DNA from: Deltaproteobacteria bacterium
GTDB lineage: Bacteria > Myxococcota_A > Polyangia > Polyangiales > Ga0077539
NCBI GenBank assembly: GCA_016704445.1
Contig: JADJAE010000016.1
Span: 62,001 to 126,000 of the forward strand
Length of the DNA: 64,000 nt
Direction: 5' to 3'
Made by a program: the position numbers and the translations under genes. Position 1 is the first letter of the stretch. Each line of letters begins with the position of its first letter. Under the pieces are notes generated by a model. The model saw only the letters and a program-made list of their open reading frames with translations. It searched no databases and was not told where the DNA came from. Below, piece after piece: positions 1 through 9,066 of the stretch.

Positions 1-963
1 CGGATGCGCCTGGTGCTCCAGGGGCACGCGCTCTCGAACGAGCTCCAGTATTACATCCAGCTCGGCTTCTCCAATCGCGACACCGAGCCCGACCTCCGGC
101 TGCCGCTGCGCGACGCCTACGTCACCTGGAACCGGCTGCGCGACCTCCAGGTGCGCACCGGTCAGATGAAGGTTCCCTTCGACCGTCAGCGGGTGATCTC
201 GTCCTCGGCGCAGCAGTTCGTCGACCGCTCGATCGTCACCGGCGAGCTCAACCTCGACCGCGACGTCGGCGTGCAGCTCTTCTCCCGCGACCTCTTCGGC
301 CTCGGTCGTCGGCTCGGCTACCAGCTCGGGGTCTTCGGCGGCGACGGCCGCAACCGGCTCAGCTCAGAGTCCGGGCTGCTGTGGGTCGCTCGGCTGGAGT
401 TCACCCCGATGGGCTCCTTCGACGACTACCTGGAGTCCGACCTCGATCGGCACGAGTCCCCCCGGCTCTCGGTGGGCGTCGGGGTCGCCTACAACCAGAA
501 CACCCGGCGCTCGCGAAGCACCTTCGAGACGAGCTACGACCGGGGACGCTTCGACTACCTCCACGGCGAGGCCGACCTGTCCTTCAAGTGGCGTGGGCTC
601 TCGGTGCTCGGGGCGGCGCTGCTGCGCCGGGCCAACGCCGCAGCGCACCAGTTCAACACGGCGGGAGGAGCGCCCACGATCGAGTACTCACGCAGCTTCT
701 TCGGGTGGTTCGCGCAGGCGGGCTACCTCTTCAACCGCCACTTCGAGGTCGTCGCCCGCTACGGCGACCTGCGCCCCACGGTGCTCGACCAGGCCACCGT
801 GGACCCCTCGCAGCGCCGACGCCACGAGCTCGGCGGCGGGCTCAACTGGTACTTCCAGGGCCACGCCCTGAAGCTCCAAACGGACTACTTCTACTACTAC
901 GGCGAGAGCCTCTCGGATCGAGGGGAGCACCAGGCGCGGCTGCAGATGCAGCTCTTCTTCTGA
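1..963 (+). CDS. Phosphate-selective (OprO/OprP-type) porin, 5' truncated by window edge
   Basis: The reading frame is open from base 1 and ends with TGA at 961-963, so this is the C-terminal part of a longer gene and the ATG at 4 need not be the start. The protein has no long hydrophobic helix. It shows alternating polar/aromatic strands typical of a beta-barrel and ends in Phe (QLFF), the usual terminal aromatic of outer-membrane proteins. Phrases such as RTGQMKVPFDRQR and FNRHFEVVARYGDLRP match the polyphosphate/phosphate-selective porin family. Inferred role: passive uptake of anions across the outer membrane. It converges on the OmpA-like gene with only 10 bp between the stops. Confidence 0.8.
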   Translation, partial: RMRLVLQGHALSNELQYYIQLGFSNRDTEPDLRLPLRDAYVTWNRLRDLQVRTGQMKVPFDRQRVISSSAQQFVDRSIVTGELNLDRDVGVQLFSRDLFGLGRRLGYQLGVFGGDGRNRLSSESGLLWVARLEFTPMGSFDDYLESDLDRHESPRLSVGVGVAYNQNTRRSRSTFETSYDRGRFDYLHGEADLSFKWRGLSVLGAALLRRANAAAHQFNTAGGAPTIEYSRSFFGWFAQAGYLFNRHFEVVARYGDLRPTVLDQATVDPSQRRRHELGGGLNWYFQGHALKLQTDYFYYYGESLSDRGEHQARLQMQLFF

Positions 964-973
964 CCGTCGAGGA

Positions 974-2497
974 TCAGTCCGAAGGAGAGCGCCGAAGGCA
1001 TCGCCCCCCGGGGGTTCCTGGCGGGACGAGGACGATCTGAACGCGGGGGACGTCGTCGTCGTCCCGTCGGCTGCGCCCGAGGCACGCCGCGCCCATGCCG
1101 TGCGACTGCAGCCGCGCCGCCGGGATGCCTCGGGCGATGAGGTACTCGCGCACGGCCTGGGCGCGACGCGACGAGAGCTCGAGATAGAACTCCGGGTTGC
1201 TCCGGTGGCCGCTGTGCACCTGCACATCGACCTCGATGGAGGGAGTCGCCCGCAGCGTCGCCGCGACGGCGTCCAGCGAGCGGAAGCTCTCCTCCCCGAC
1301 GATCGCCTCCCGGTGGGTGCGAAACTCCACCTCGCCGACCATCGGGATGATCTCTCCGACGCTCACCGCCGGGGCGCTCTCGATGGGGGCCGCGGCCACG
1401 GGAGCTACGGCCACTGGGGCCTCGGCTACGGGACGCTCGGCCACGGGGAGCACGGCGACGGGAGGCTCCTCGCGAGGGGTCGGCGGGGGAAGCGCCTCGA
1501 TCCTCCGCGGTGCCGGAGCCCGATCGGTCGGCGCGTAGACGATGGTCAGCAGGGCGCGACCCTCCGGGATGCCGTATCCGTCGCCGAGTCCGATGCCTCC
1601 GGCGAGGCCCACCTGCACCGGATCGGCGACCCTCCAGCGGGCGCCAAGCATCACCTCGGCGCCCCACTGGGCCCTCGTGAAGGCCGCGCTTCCACGGCGG
1701 TCCGGGCGCTCCCTCAGGGCGCTGAACAACTGCGCCTCCGGACCGACATCGAGTCGTCCGCCGAGCAGGGACATGGCCACCGCCGCGGTCACCCTCAGCT
1801 CGTGGCCCACCGCCAGGTTGAGCGCGCTCACGGCGCTCCTCAGGTGGAAGCCCGCGCCCACCGACCAGCGCAGCCGGGACGCGCTCCCGGCGACCACGAC
1901 CCGGGCCTCCGCGCGCACCGACCCGTCCCCGGTGTTGTCCGACGGGCTCCCGGTGGGCAGCCACAGCAGCGCGCCGAGGTGCAGCGACCAGGGGTCCCTC
2001 GCGGCGTCCCCGGCGAGGCGCACCCGCAGCCCGGCGCGGAGGTCTCCCGGCGCCATGGCGGTCGCGGGTCCGAGGTTGCCCGCGCCCGCCGGGATGGGCG
2101 ATCCGGACTGCTGCAGCGCCACCGGCAGCGACAGGTGGAGCCCGAGCCAGCGGAGGGGAGCGAGCGACACGCCGAGGTGTCCGGTGAGCATCCCCGAGAC
2201 CACGGCCTGGTCGAGCGTAGGGAGGCCGTCGCGGGGGATGCGCAGCCAGAGCGGGTTGGCGGCGTAGTCGAGGGTGAAGCCCGCCGCCACGAGGCGGGTG
2301 TCGCGGTACCACGGGTGCTCCGCGAGGAAGAGCGCGTCCCCAGGGACGGAGGGCTCATGGCGGTTGAGGGCCCAGCCCTGCGCCATGGTCTGCGCCGAGG
2401 CCCTGGAGGCGGAGCCCAGCAGGGAGGCCAGCGCGCACGCGGCCGACAGGGTGCCTCCGAGACCCGGCACTCGCGGGCGAGCCCTCACCCGACGCAC
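974..2497 (-). CDS. OmpA-family outer-membrane protein (beta-barrel plus peptidoglycan-binding domain)
   Basis: 507 residues from a GTG at 2497. A Sec signal peptide covers about residues 1-35 and ends in ASA before QTMAQ. The middle third is strand-rich (LAGGIGLGDGYGIPEGRALL) and looks like a barrel. A Pro/Ala/Val-rich linker with repeated PVA units (about 315-370) leads to a C-terminal OmpA domain containing SLDAVAATLRATPSIEVDVQ and LSSRRAQAVREYLIARGI, the helix that binds diaminopimelate of peptidoglycan. Inferred role: anchoring the outer membrane to the wall. It is divergent from the metalloprotease with a 78-bp shared upstream region. Confidence 0.85.
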   Translation of the reverse strand: MRRVRARPRVPGLGGTLSAACALASLLGSASRASAQTMAQGWALNRHEPSVPGDALFLAEHPWYRDTRLVAAGFTLDYAANPLWLRIPRDGLPTLDQAVVSGMLTGHLGVSLAPLRWLGLHLSLPVALQQSGSPIPAGAGNLGPATAMAPGDLRAGLRVRLAGDAARDPWSLHLGALLWLPTGSPSDNTGDGSVRAEARVVVAGSASRLRWSVGAGFHLRSAVSALNLAVGHELRVTAAVAMSLLGGRLDVGPEAQLFSALRERPDRRGSAAFTRAQWGAEVMLGARWRVADPVQVGLAGGIGLGDGYGIPEGRALLTIVYAPTDRAPAPRRIEALPPPTPREEPPVAVLPVAERPVAEAPVAVAPVAAAPIESAPAVSVGEIIPMVGEVEFRTHREAIVGEESFRSLDAVAATLRATPSIEVDVQVHSGHRSNPEFYLELSSRRAQAVREYLIARGIPAARLQSHGMGAACLGRSRRDDDDVPRVQIVLVPPGTPGGRCLRRSPSD

Positions 2498-2575
2498 CCT
2501 ATAGGCGCAGCGAGGTACTGCGCCAGTGTGGAGCAGCGCTCCGCCCGACGCTCATCTGCTGATAGGGTTCCGGGG

Positions 2576-3463
2576 GTGGAGCCCCGCAGGACACTCCGAG
2601 CCCTGGCGGTTCTTGTCGCCGGGATGCTCGGCCCCTCCGAGGCGCTGGGCTGGTGCCGCACCACCACCATGCCCGAGCAGCCCGACCCCCTGGTCTGCCC
2701 CGAGGGCGGTAGCCCGGTCGCGTGGCCCTACGGGTGCGCCGCCCTCCACCTCGACCCGCGAGTTCCCTCAGGAACCATCCCCCTCGAAGCCCTCCGCCAG
2801 TTGACCGGCGCCGCCATGGAGCGCTGGGCCTCGGCCCTCTGCGACCCCCTCCGAGGCGCACACCCAGGCTTCCGGTTGCAGCTCCTGGGCGACCTCGCCG
2901 TGCCGCTCGGGTACTTCGAGGGCGGCGTCAACGCCAGCACCGTGTCGATCCCCTCCCGCTGGGTGCGCGACGCCTTCCACGCCCCCGACGCCGCCGCGCT
3001 CACGGTCGTCACCTTCGCCAGCGACAACGCCGACATCCTCGACACCGACGTCGAGCTCAACGTCCGAGGCCCCGACAACCCCCGGGGGGTGAGCTTCACC
3101 CTCGACCTCGTCGGCCCCGACCGCACCGATCTCCAGACCACCCTCTCTCACGAGCTCGGCCACGTGCAGGGCCTCGCCCACAGCGCCGAGGAGAGCGCCG
3201 TCATGTGGTCGCTGGTGAGGCAGAACCACCAGCGCCGAACGCCCACCGAGGACGACGCCCGCGGGCTCTGCGCGGTCTATCCGCCGACGGGGGTCTCGAC
3301 CTGCGACCCGGGGCTCCATGGCCTCAGCTTCCACGGCAAGGGCGTCGGCTGCAGCGCCGCTCCGGCCGCGCCTGGGAGCGTGGCAGGGCAGTGGTCGCTG
3401 GCGCTGCTCGGGCTCGCCTGCCTCGGCGCGCGTAGGGGACGGGACCGCAGCGTCAGCGGCTGA
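2576..3463 (+). CDS. Secreted matrixin-like metalloprotease with MYXO-CTERM-like tail
   Basis: 295 residues. The frame is open far upstream, but the GTG at 2576 gives a clean signal peptide (about 1-25, ending near SEALG), so I chose it. Residues about 186-197 carry HELGHVQGLAHS, the HExxHxxGxxH zinc motif of metzincins, followed by AVMW where family members have the Met-turn. Cys pairs fit an exported protein. The C-terminus has the order seen in MYXO-CTERM sorting tails: a Cys (GCSAAP), a hydrophobic stretch (WSLALLGLACLGA) and an Arg-rich end. Such proteins are thought to be processed and surface-attached in myxobacteria. Its 3' end overlaps the next, convergent gene by 11 bp. Confidence 0.85.
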   Translation: MEPRRTLRALAVLVAGMLGPSEALGWCRTTTMPEQPDPLVCPEGGSPVAWPYGCAALHLDPRVPSGTIPLEALRQLTGAAMERWASALCDPLRGAHPGFRLQLLGDLAVPLGYFEGGVNASTVSIPSRWVRDAFHAPDAAALTVVTFASDNADILDTDVELNVRGPDNPRGVSFTLDLVGPDRTDLQTTLSHELGHVQGLAHSAEESAVMWSLVRQNHQRRTPTEDDARGLCAVYPPTGVSTCDPGLHGLSFHGKGVGCSAAPAAPGSVAGQWSLALLGLACLGARRGRDRSVSG

Positions 3464-4232
3464 CGGAGAAGCGCAGCAGCCGGCCCTGGTCGTCGGTCAC
3501 CACCACGAGGCGGGAGCCCGACTCGAAGGCGATGCCCTCGGGCTTCTCGTCGGGAGCGAGGTCGAGGTCGAAGGCGCCGACGGGCTCCAGCCGGGTCGCG
3601 CCGTCGACGAGCCGGGCCTCGACGATGCGCTGCGAGCGGTCGGAGAGGAGGAAGAGGTTCCCCGTCACCGGGCAGACGGCGACGTCCGAGGCGTCGCGCA
3701 TCCACTCCTCGAAGGGGCCGTCGAGCTCGATCAGGCTGAGCTCTCTCAGGTCGGGCAGGGTGAAGAGCCCGAGCGCCATGGGCTTCGCCTCGTGCACCGC
3801 GACCAGGCAGGCCACGCCTCCCGGGGTCGCCGAGGGGGGCAGCCAGGCCGCTCCCTCCCAGCCCTTGTTCTTGGCGTCGCCGGGGCGGGCGAGGCGTCCC
3901 AGCAGCGTCGGGTCGCCCAGCATCACCTTCCCCCCGCCGCGCCGCAGCGGGAGCGAGAAGACCTCGCCCTTCTTCTCCGACACCGCGTAGACCGTCGCGC
4001 CCTCGTCTCCGAGGCAGAGGCCCTCCAGGTCGCCGAGACCCCGGGCGTCCTCCTTCCCGCGCAGCAGCGTCGCGCGGCCCTCCGAGTCGGCGAGGAAGAT
4101 CCCCTGGTCGTCGTCGACCACCAGCGCCAGCCCGTCTCCCAGCGGCGCGATGGCGCTCGCGCTCTCCACGCCCAGCCGAGCAGTCTCGATCAGCTTGAGC
4201 CGCGCGGGGCGGCCGTCGTCACGTGCGTTCAT
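3453..4232 (-). CDS. SdiA-regulated-type beta-propeller protein
   Basis: 259 residues from the ATG at 4232, preceded by GGAGAGG. The protein is built of repeated strands with motifs GLALVVDDDQGIFLADSEG, LEGLCLGDEGATVYAVSEKKG, DVAVCPVTGNLFLLSDRSQR and PEGIAFESGSRLVVVTDDQGR. These match the SdiA-regulated/YjiK-like propeller family, which is related to esterase-like phytase propellers. No signal peptide is seen, so it is probably cytoplasmic. The substrate is unknown. The same frame stays open upstream to 4631; that upstream part contains an unrelated Cys-rich stretch (see the following entry). Confidence 0.75.
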   Translation of the reverse strand: MNARDDGRPARLKLIETARLGVESASAIAPLGDGLALVVDDDQGIFLADSEGRATLLRGKEDARGLGDLEGLCLGDEGATVYAVSEKKGEVFSLPLRRGGGKVMLGDPTLLGRLARPGDAKNKGWEGAAWLPPSATPGGVACLVAVHEAKPMALGLFTLPDLRELSLIELDGPFEEWMRDASDVAVCPVTGNLFLLSDRSQRIVEARLVDGATRLEPVGAFDLDLAPDEKPEGIAFESGSRLVVVTDDQGRLLRFSVSR

Positions 4233-4836
4233 CCCTTCGATCCTCTCCCATCTCGTACGCCCGCACAGCCCCGCGGACCCTCCATCGCCGCGAGCCCTCA
4301 GCCGCCCGCAGTCCGCGCCGACGCAGCGGCACCCCGTGACGCCGACGCACGCGGCGCCGTTCCAGGTGACCCCGAAGTACCCGTCGCAGTCCCCTTCGCC
4401 CCGCCATCGACGCCCTCGCAGGCTCCCCGTCGCGACGAGGGCCGCCGCCACCTCCAACCGACCCGGGTTGCGCATCTCGTGGGCCGAAGGCCATCTCAGC
4501 TCATTGAGGTCATCGCTCCTGCGCGGATGGATACCGCGAACGGAGCATCGGTGGCACGCGAGGCCCCTTGAGGCGAAGCTCGCGCCGCCCCCCTCCCGCC
4601 GTGATTGAGCCGCACCCGATCCGATATCCAATCAGGCGCCAACGCCATCCCTGATAGCCAATTCCGCTAATTCGAGTTGCCTGTGCGAATCGTGCGCAAC
4701 TGAATTGTAGGGGATGGTGCTTGGCATCCGACATTGAATCACATATGCAGGTTCCTTCGGCGCTGCCGCTCCTTCCGGAATTCATCCGTGGAGGGGCGTC
4801 CATGGGTGTGCGGCGCTGAGAATGGACGAGGATCCG
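4233..4836. other. Intergenic stretch with a possible remnant of a Cys-rich lipoprotein domain
   Basis: About 600 bases without a convincing gene. On the minus strand, 4475 down to about 4290 can be read as a short protein starting MRNPGRLEVAAALVATGSL and containing CDGYFGVTWNGAACVGVTGC followed by RCVGADC. This resembles a small Cys-rich module common at the ends of myxobacterial lipoproteins. No signal-plus-stop arrangement makes it a convincing complete gene, so it may be a decayed fragment. The part from about 4620 to 4800 is visibly more AT-rich than its surroundings and probably holds the promoter of the MopE-like lipoprotein gene. I could not fix -35/-10 boxes with confidence. Confidence 0.3.
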
Positions 4837-6753
4837 ATGCGGACTCTTGGCAAGTGGACGGGTGTGCTCGCGCTCTGTGCGTTGGCCTCATGTGCGGATA
4901 CGGGCGGCGCGCCGCGCAACGCCGGACAGAGCGCGATCAGCGATGCGGTGCACAACGGTGGCACTGCGGGCTTCGCGTTCCTGTCGCCGATGGTGTCGAA
5001 CCCGCACCTGAAGGGTGAGTTCGAGGGCCGGGTGCCGGTGACCGTGCGCGTCGAGCGCCTGGGCGCTGGCGGCGGCGTCATTGCCACGTACACCCGCACC
5101 ACCGGCGAAGGGCCCGAGATCGTCCGCGTGGGCGCGGATCACTACATCGTCAACTGGCAGACCCGCGACTTCAACCTCGACCCGACTGCCACCTATCGCG
5201 TGAGCGTGTATGTGCCGACGTGGACGGGCACCGCGATCGACCCCGTCGGTCGCCGCCTGGGCTTCGCCGACGTCGATGTGGTGTCGAGCGGCTCGCAGCT
5301 CCGCAACATCGACACCAACGAGTACGTGGCGCTCCTCGACGGGCGCACGCTGCCGATCAAGTTCCGGCTTGAGACCGGCGTCGTCGACGCCGACGGCGAC
5401 GACGTCTTCGACTACGCCGACAACTGCCCCACCATCGGCAACGCCGACCAGCTCGACACCGACGGCGACCGCATCGGCGACGCCTGCGAGTGCCTGGGCG
5501 TGACCTGCACCGCGCTCAACCAGTGCCACGACGCGGGCACCTGCGACTCTCGCACCGGCGCCTGCTCCAACCCCGCGAGGGCCGACGGCAGCACCTGCTC
5601 GCTGCCCAACTCCACCTCGGCCTGCACCTCCGGCGACTGCGGCGTCGTCGCCTGCAACGAGCTCTACGGCGACTGCGACGGCGCGGCCGACAACGGCTGT
5701 GAGACGCCGGGCATCGGCGCCGCGTGCAACAACGGCGTCGGCTCCTGCCAGCGCAGCGGCCGCATCGTCTGCGCGGGCGCCTCGCAGCCCGTCTGCGACG
5801 CGGTGCCGGGCGCTCCCTCGACGGAGACCTGCGACGGCGCGGACAACGACTGCAACGGCGTCAATGACAACGACATCCCCGCGATCTCCTGCGGCGTCGG
5901 TGAGTGCACCCGCAGCGTGGCGGGCTGCGTCGAGGGCGTCGTGCCGATGTGCACGGCGGGCGCTCCCTCGGTCGAGGTCTGCAACAGCCGCGACGACGAC
6001 TGCGACGGCGTGAGCGACGAGGGGATTCCCAACCAGGTCTGCGGCGTCGGCGCGTGCCGCCGCTTCGCCCAGGGGTGCCTGAGCGGCTCGGTCCCGATGT
6101 GCGTCGCCGGCTCCCCCACCGCCGAGCTCTGCAACGGCATCGATGACGACTGCGATGGCAGCGTCGACGAGAACTTCATCCTCTCCACGAACAACAGCCA
6201 CTGCGGCGCCTGCAACCGCGCGTGCGCTCTGGGCATGACCTGCATCGCGGGCAACTGCGCCGCCGTGTGCCCGACCGGGCAGACGATGTGCTCTGGCGTC
6301 TGCCGCAACCTGCAGACCGACAACGCCAGCTGCGGCGGCTGCGGTACCAGCTGCCCCGCCGGCCACGCCTGCGCGGCGGGTGTCTGCGTGGGCCAGGGGA
6401 CGCTGCGCTTCACGCTCACCTGGAGCGTCAACGGAGACATGGACCTGCACGTGACGCCGCCCTGCGGCACGGAGATCTACTACGGCCGCTCCGCGGCGTG
6501 CGGCGGCGTGCTCGACCGCGACGACACCACCGCCCGCGGCCCGGAGAACATCTACTGGAACGCGGCGTACACCCCGGGCCGCTACTACGTGTGCCCCGAG
6601 TCGTACACGACCGCCGTCGCCAACGCGACGTGGACCCTCGTGGTGGTCCGCAACGGCATCGAGGTCGCTCGCCGGACGGGCGTCCGCGGCGGCACCGACG
6701 GCAACATCGCCTGCGGCTCTGGCTTCCCCGGCGTGGTCACCCTCGACCTCTGA
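4837..6753 (+). CDS. MopE-like Cys-rich lipoprotein with thrombospondin-type-3 and DUF2135-like domains
   Basis: 638 residues. I prefer the ATG at 4837 over the in-frame ATG at 4822 because MRTLGKWTGVLALCALASC is then a compact lipoprotein signal with lipobox LASC (Cys19). After a strand-rich domain (about 40-180) come a calcium-type acidic repeat (DADGDDVFDYADNCP, DTDGDRIGDAC), Cys-rich segments, and three MopE-type metal-binding motifs: CDGADNDCNG, CNSRDDDCDG and CNGIDDDCDG. The C-terminal region (about 525-638) contains DMDLHVTPPCGTEIYYGR and resembles the DUF2135/YfaP fold. Inferred to be outer-membrane anchored and metal-binding. It is monocistronic. Confidence 0.8.
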   Translation: MRTLGKWTGVLALCALASCADTGGAPRNAGQSAISDAVHNGGTAGFAFLSPMVSNPHLKGEFEGRVPVTVRVERLGAGGGVIATYTRTTGEGPEIVRVGADHYIVNWQTRDFNLDPTATYRVSVYVPTWTGTAIDPVGRRLGFADVDVVSSGSQLRNIDTNEYVALLDGRTLPIKFRLETGVVDADGDDVFDYADNCPTIGNADQLDTDGDRIGDACECLGVTCTALNQCHDAGTCDSRTGACSNPARADGSTCSLPNSTSACTSGDCGVVACNELYGDCDGAADNGCETPGIGAACNNGVGSCQRSGRIVCAGASQPVCDAVPGAPSTETCDGADNDCNGVNDNDIPAISCGVGECTRSVAGCVEGVVPMCTAGAPSVEVCNSRDDDCDGVSDEGIPNQVCGVGACRRFAQGCLSGSVPMCVAGSPTAELCNGIDDDCDGSVDENFILSTNNSHCGACNRACALGMTCIAGNCAAVCPTGQTMCSGVCRNLQTDNASCGGCGTSCPAGHACAAGVCVGQGTLRFTLTWSVNGDMDLHVTPPCGTEIYYGRSAACGGVLDRDDTTARGPENIYWNAAYTPGRYYVCPESYTTAVANATWTLVVVRNGIEVARRTGVRGGTDGNIACGSGFPGVVTLDL

Positions 6754-6905
6754 TCCGCTGAGCGTCGCCGACCGGCGGCGCTCCTGACCGCTCACCTCCC
6801 CTTCCTGCTCGCTCGTGCTCCCCGGCGCTCCGCTGGGGAGGACGAGACCCCTCGTGCGCTGCGACCCCCCTCGGGGCGCATGGTACAAGCCGCGCGAGCA
6901 CGGCC

Positions 6906-8237
6906 ATGAACCCTCGAAACACACCCACACTCTCCGGCTGGGGCCGGCTCCCGGCTCCCGGCGTCGAGAAGCTCTCGGAGGACCTCGAGCGCCTCACCCG
7001 CGGCGCGGCGCTCACCCGCGGCCTGGGTCGCTCCTACGGCGACTCCTCGCTCCCGGCGAAGGCAGACGACCTCGTCGCGGGCTCTCGCATGGCCGACCGC
7101 ATCCTCGGCTTCGACCCCGAGACGGGGGTGCTGCGCGCCGAGGCGGGCTTCTCGCTCGTCGAGCTCAACCGGCTCTTCATGCCTCGCGGGTGGTTCTCTC
7201 CGGTGACCCCGGGGACGAAGTTCGTGACCCTCGGGGGCATGGTCGCCTCGGACGTCCATGGGAAGAACCACCACGTCGAGGGGTGCTTCGGCGCGCACGT
7301 CCGCTCGCTTCGCATGCGCCTCGCCGACGACTCCATCGTGGACTGCGGCCCCGACCAGGAGCCCGAGCTCTTCGACGCCACCGTCGGGGGCATGGGTCTC
7401 ACCGGCCACATCCTCGAGGTCGAGTTCGCGCTCGCGCGCATCCCGAGCCGGTGGATCCACATGGAGAGCGAGCGCATGCCCTCCATCGACGAGTTTCTCG
7501 CGGGCCTCGGCCGCGCTGCGCCCGCCTTCCCGATGACCATGGGCTGGATCGACTGCCTTCGCCGCGGGCGCTCGATGGGCCGCGGGATCCTGATGGCCGG
7601 CCGCTGGGCCGAAGCCTCGGAGGCCGGTGAGCTCGCGCCTCGCGCCGCGCACCCGCTCACGATGCCCGTCGACCTCCCGAACCTCGCGATCAACGACCTC
7701 ACCGTCGCGGCCTTCAACGCGCTCTACTACTGGAAGCACCTGCGCCGCCGCGCGACGACGCTGGTCGCGCCGGACCCCTTCTTCTATCCCCTCGACGCCA
7801 TCCTCGAGTGGAACCGGGTCTACGGTCCGAGGGGCTTCACCCAGTATCAGTGCGTGATCCCCCGGCAGGCCGGTGCGCCCGCGGTGAGGGAGTTCATGGA
7901 CCTGCTCACGAAGCTCGGCGGCGCCTCGCCGCTCTGCGTGATCAAGGACTGCGGCCCCGAGGGCCGAGGGATGCTCTCCTTCCCGCTGGAGGGGACCTCC
8001 ATCGCGGTCGACATGGCCGTCTCCCCGGAGATCCAGAGCATCGTCGATCGGCTCAACGAGTTCGTGATCGCCGCCGGGGGGAGGATCTACCTCACCAAGG
8101 ACCGCTTCACCCGCCCGGAGCACTACCGCGCGATGGAGCCCCGGCTGGAGCGCTTCCTCGCGGCGAGAGAGAAATACGATCCGCACCGGAGACTTCGGAG
8201 CGGACAGTCGGTGCGGCTGCTGGGAGATGTGGCGTGA
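6906..8237 (+). CDS. dprE1: DprE1-like FAD-dependent oxidoreductase
   Basis: 443 residues. The N-terminal FAD-binding (PCMH) domain shows RGLGRSYGDSSL and TLGGMVASDVHGKNHHVEGC; the GKNHH region is characteristic of decaprenylphosphoryl-ribose 2'-epimerase subunit DprE1. In mycobacteria that enzyme oxidises the 2'-OH of a polyprenyl-phospho-ribose. The stop codon overlaps the GTG of the next gene (GTGA), an SDR matching DprE2, so the pair is probably co-translated and makes a polyprenyl-phospho-arabinose-type sugar or a related product. The substrate in a myxobacterium is an inference. Length agrees with the family (about 440-460 aa). Confidence 0.8.
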   Translation: MNPRNTPTLSGWGRLPAPGVEKLSEDLERLTRGAALTRGLGRSYGDSSLPAKADDLVAGSRMADRILGFDPETGVLRAEAGFSLVELNRLFMPRGWFSPVTPGTKFVTLGGMVASDVHGKNHHVEGCFGAHVRSLRMRLADDSIVDCGPDQEPELFDATVGGMGLTGHILEVEFALARIPSRWIHMESERMPSIDEFLAGLGRAAPAFPMTMGWIDCLRRGRSMGRGILMAGRWAEASEAGELAPRAAHPLTMPVDLPNLAINDLTVAAFNALYYWKHLRRRATTLVAPDPFFYPLDAILEWNRVYGPRGFTQYQCVIPRQAGAPAVREFMDLLTKLGGASPLCVIKDCGPEGRGMLSFPLEGTSIAVDMAVSPEIQSIVDRLNEFVIAAGGRIYLTKDRFTRPEHYRAMEPRLERFLAAREKYDPHRRLRSGQSVRLLGDVA

Positions 8238-8974
8238 AGGCAGTGATCCTCGGTGGGACGACGGGCATCGGGCGCGCGATCGCGCGGCGGCTCGCGGAGC
8301 GCGGCGACTCGGTATTCCTCCTCGCGAGGGAGGTCGACGACCTCACCCGCAGCGCGGAGGACCTGACCGCGCGGCACCCGAAGCGCGAGTCCGTGGGCCA
8401 CGCGCTCTGCGACCTGGAGCGCCCGGAGGGCTTCGCCGCCGCGCTCGACGCCGCGGACGCCGCGCTGGGGGGCTTCGACGCGGTGATCGTGACCGCCGGG
8501 CTCTTCGCCACGCAGGACGCGCTGGAGGCCGACATCGAGTTCACGCGCCGCCTGGTGACGGTGAACTACGCCAACACGGTGGTGTTCTGCGAGCACGCGA
8601 GGAAGCGATTGCTCACCCGCGGCGGCGGTCGGCTCGCGGTGTTCTCCTCGGTGGCCGGCGACCGCGGGAGGAAGCCCGTGGCGATCTACGGGTCGAGCAA
8701 GGCGGGGCTCTCGGTGTACCTCGAGGCGCTGGACCACAAGTTCCACGCCCAGGGCCTCTCGGTGCTCTGCGTGAAGCCGGGCTTCGTGAAGACCGGGATG
8801 ACCGCGGGGCTCAAGCCGCCGCCCTTCGCGGGCGAGCCCGAGCAGGTCGCGAGGGACGTGGTGCGCGCGATGGACCGCCGTCGCCCGGTGCTCTACACGC
8901 CGGGGATGTGGGCGCTGGTGATGCTGGTGATCCGCTGGCTGCCGCGCTTCGTGATGCGCAAGATCAACTTCTGA
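8234..8974 (+). CDS. dprE2: DprE2-like short-chain dehydrogenase/reductase
   Basis: 246 residues from a GTG at 8234 that overlaps the dprE1 stop by four bases. The N-terminus VKAVILGGTTGIGRAIARRL is a Rossmann GxxxGIG nucleotide-binding motif. The catalytic Ser and Tyr-xxx-Lys are present as FSSVAGDRG and YGSSK (Tyr about 158). The C-terminal LVMLVIRWLPRFVMRKINF is hydrophobic and could associate with the membrane, as in DprE2. Inferred to reduce the keto intermediate made by the DprE1-like partner. The N-terminal part of the frame upstream of 8234 is only a shadow of dprE1. Confidence 0.78.
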   Translation: MKAVILGGTTGIGRAIARRLAERGDSVFLLAREVDDLTRSAEDLTARHPKRESVGHALCDLERPEGFAAALDAADAALGGFDAVIVTAGLFATQDALEADIEFTRRLVTVNYANTVVFCEHARKRLLTRGGGRLAVFSSVAGDRGRKPVAIYGSSKAGLSVYLEALDHKFHAQGLSVLCVKPGFVKTGMTAGLKPPPFAGEPEQVARDVVRAMDRRRPVLYTPGMWALVMLVIRWLPRFVMRKINF

Positions 8975-9066
8975 CCTCGTCGATCGACGCGGCGCCACCG
9001 TGAGGCGGTCGTCGGTACGCACCAGCTCGCTTGCGCCCCGGGTCGAGGCAGCCCTAGCGTCGGAGA

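Noticed and set aside
4888..6930. 680-residue minus-strand open frame opposite the MopE-like gene
   Set aside because: Ala/Val/Arg/Gly-rich antisense shadow of a GC-rich gene; no domain, and the plus-strand frame has clear motifs and a signal peptide.
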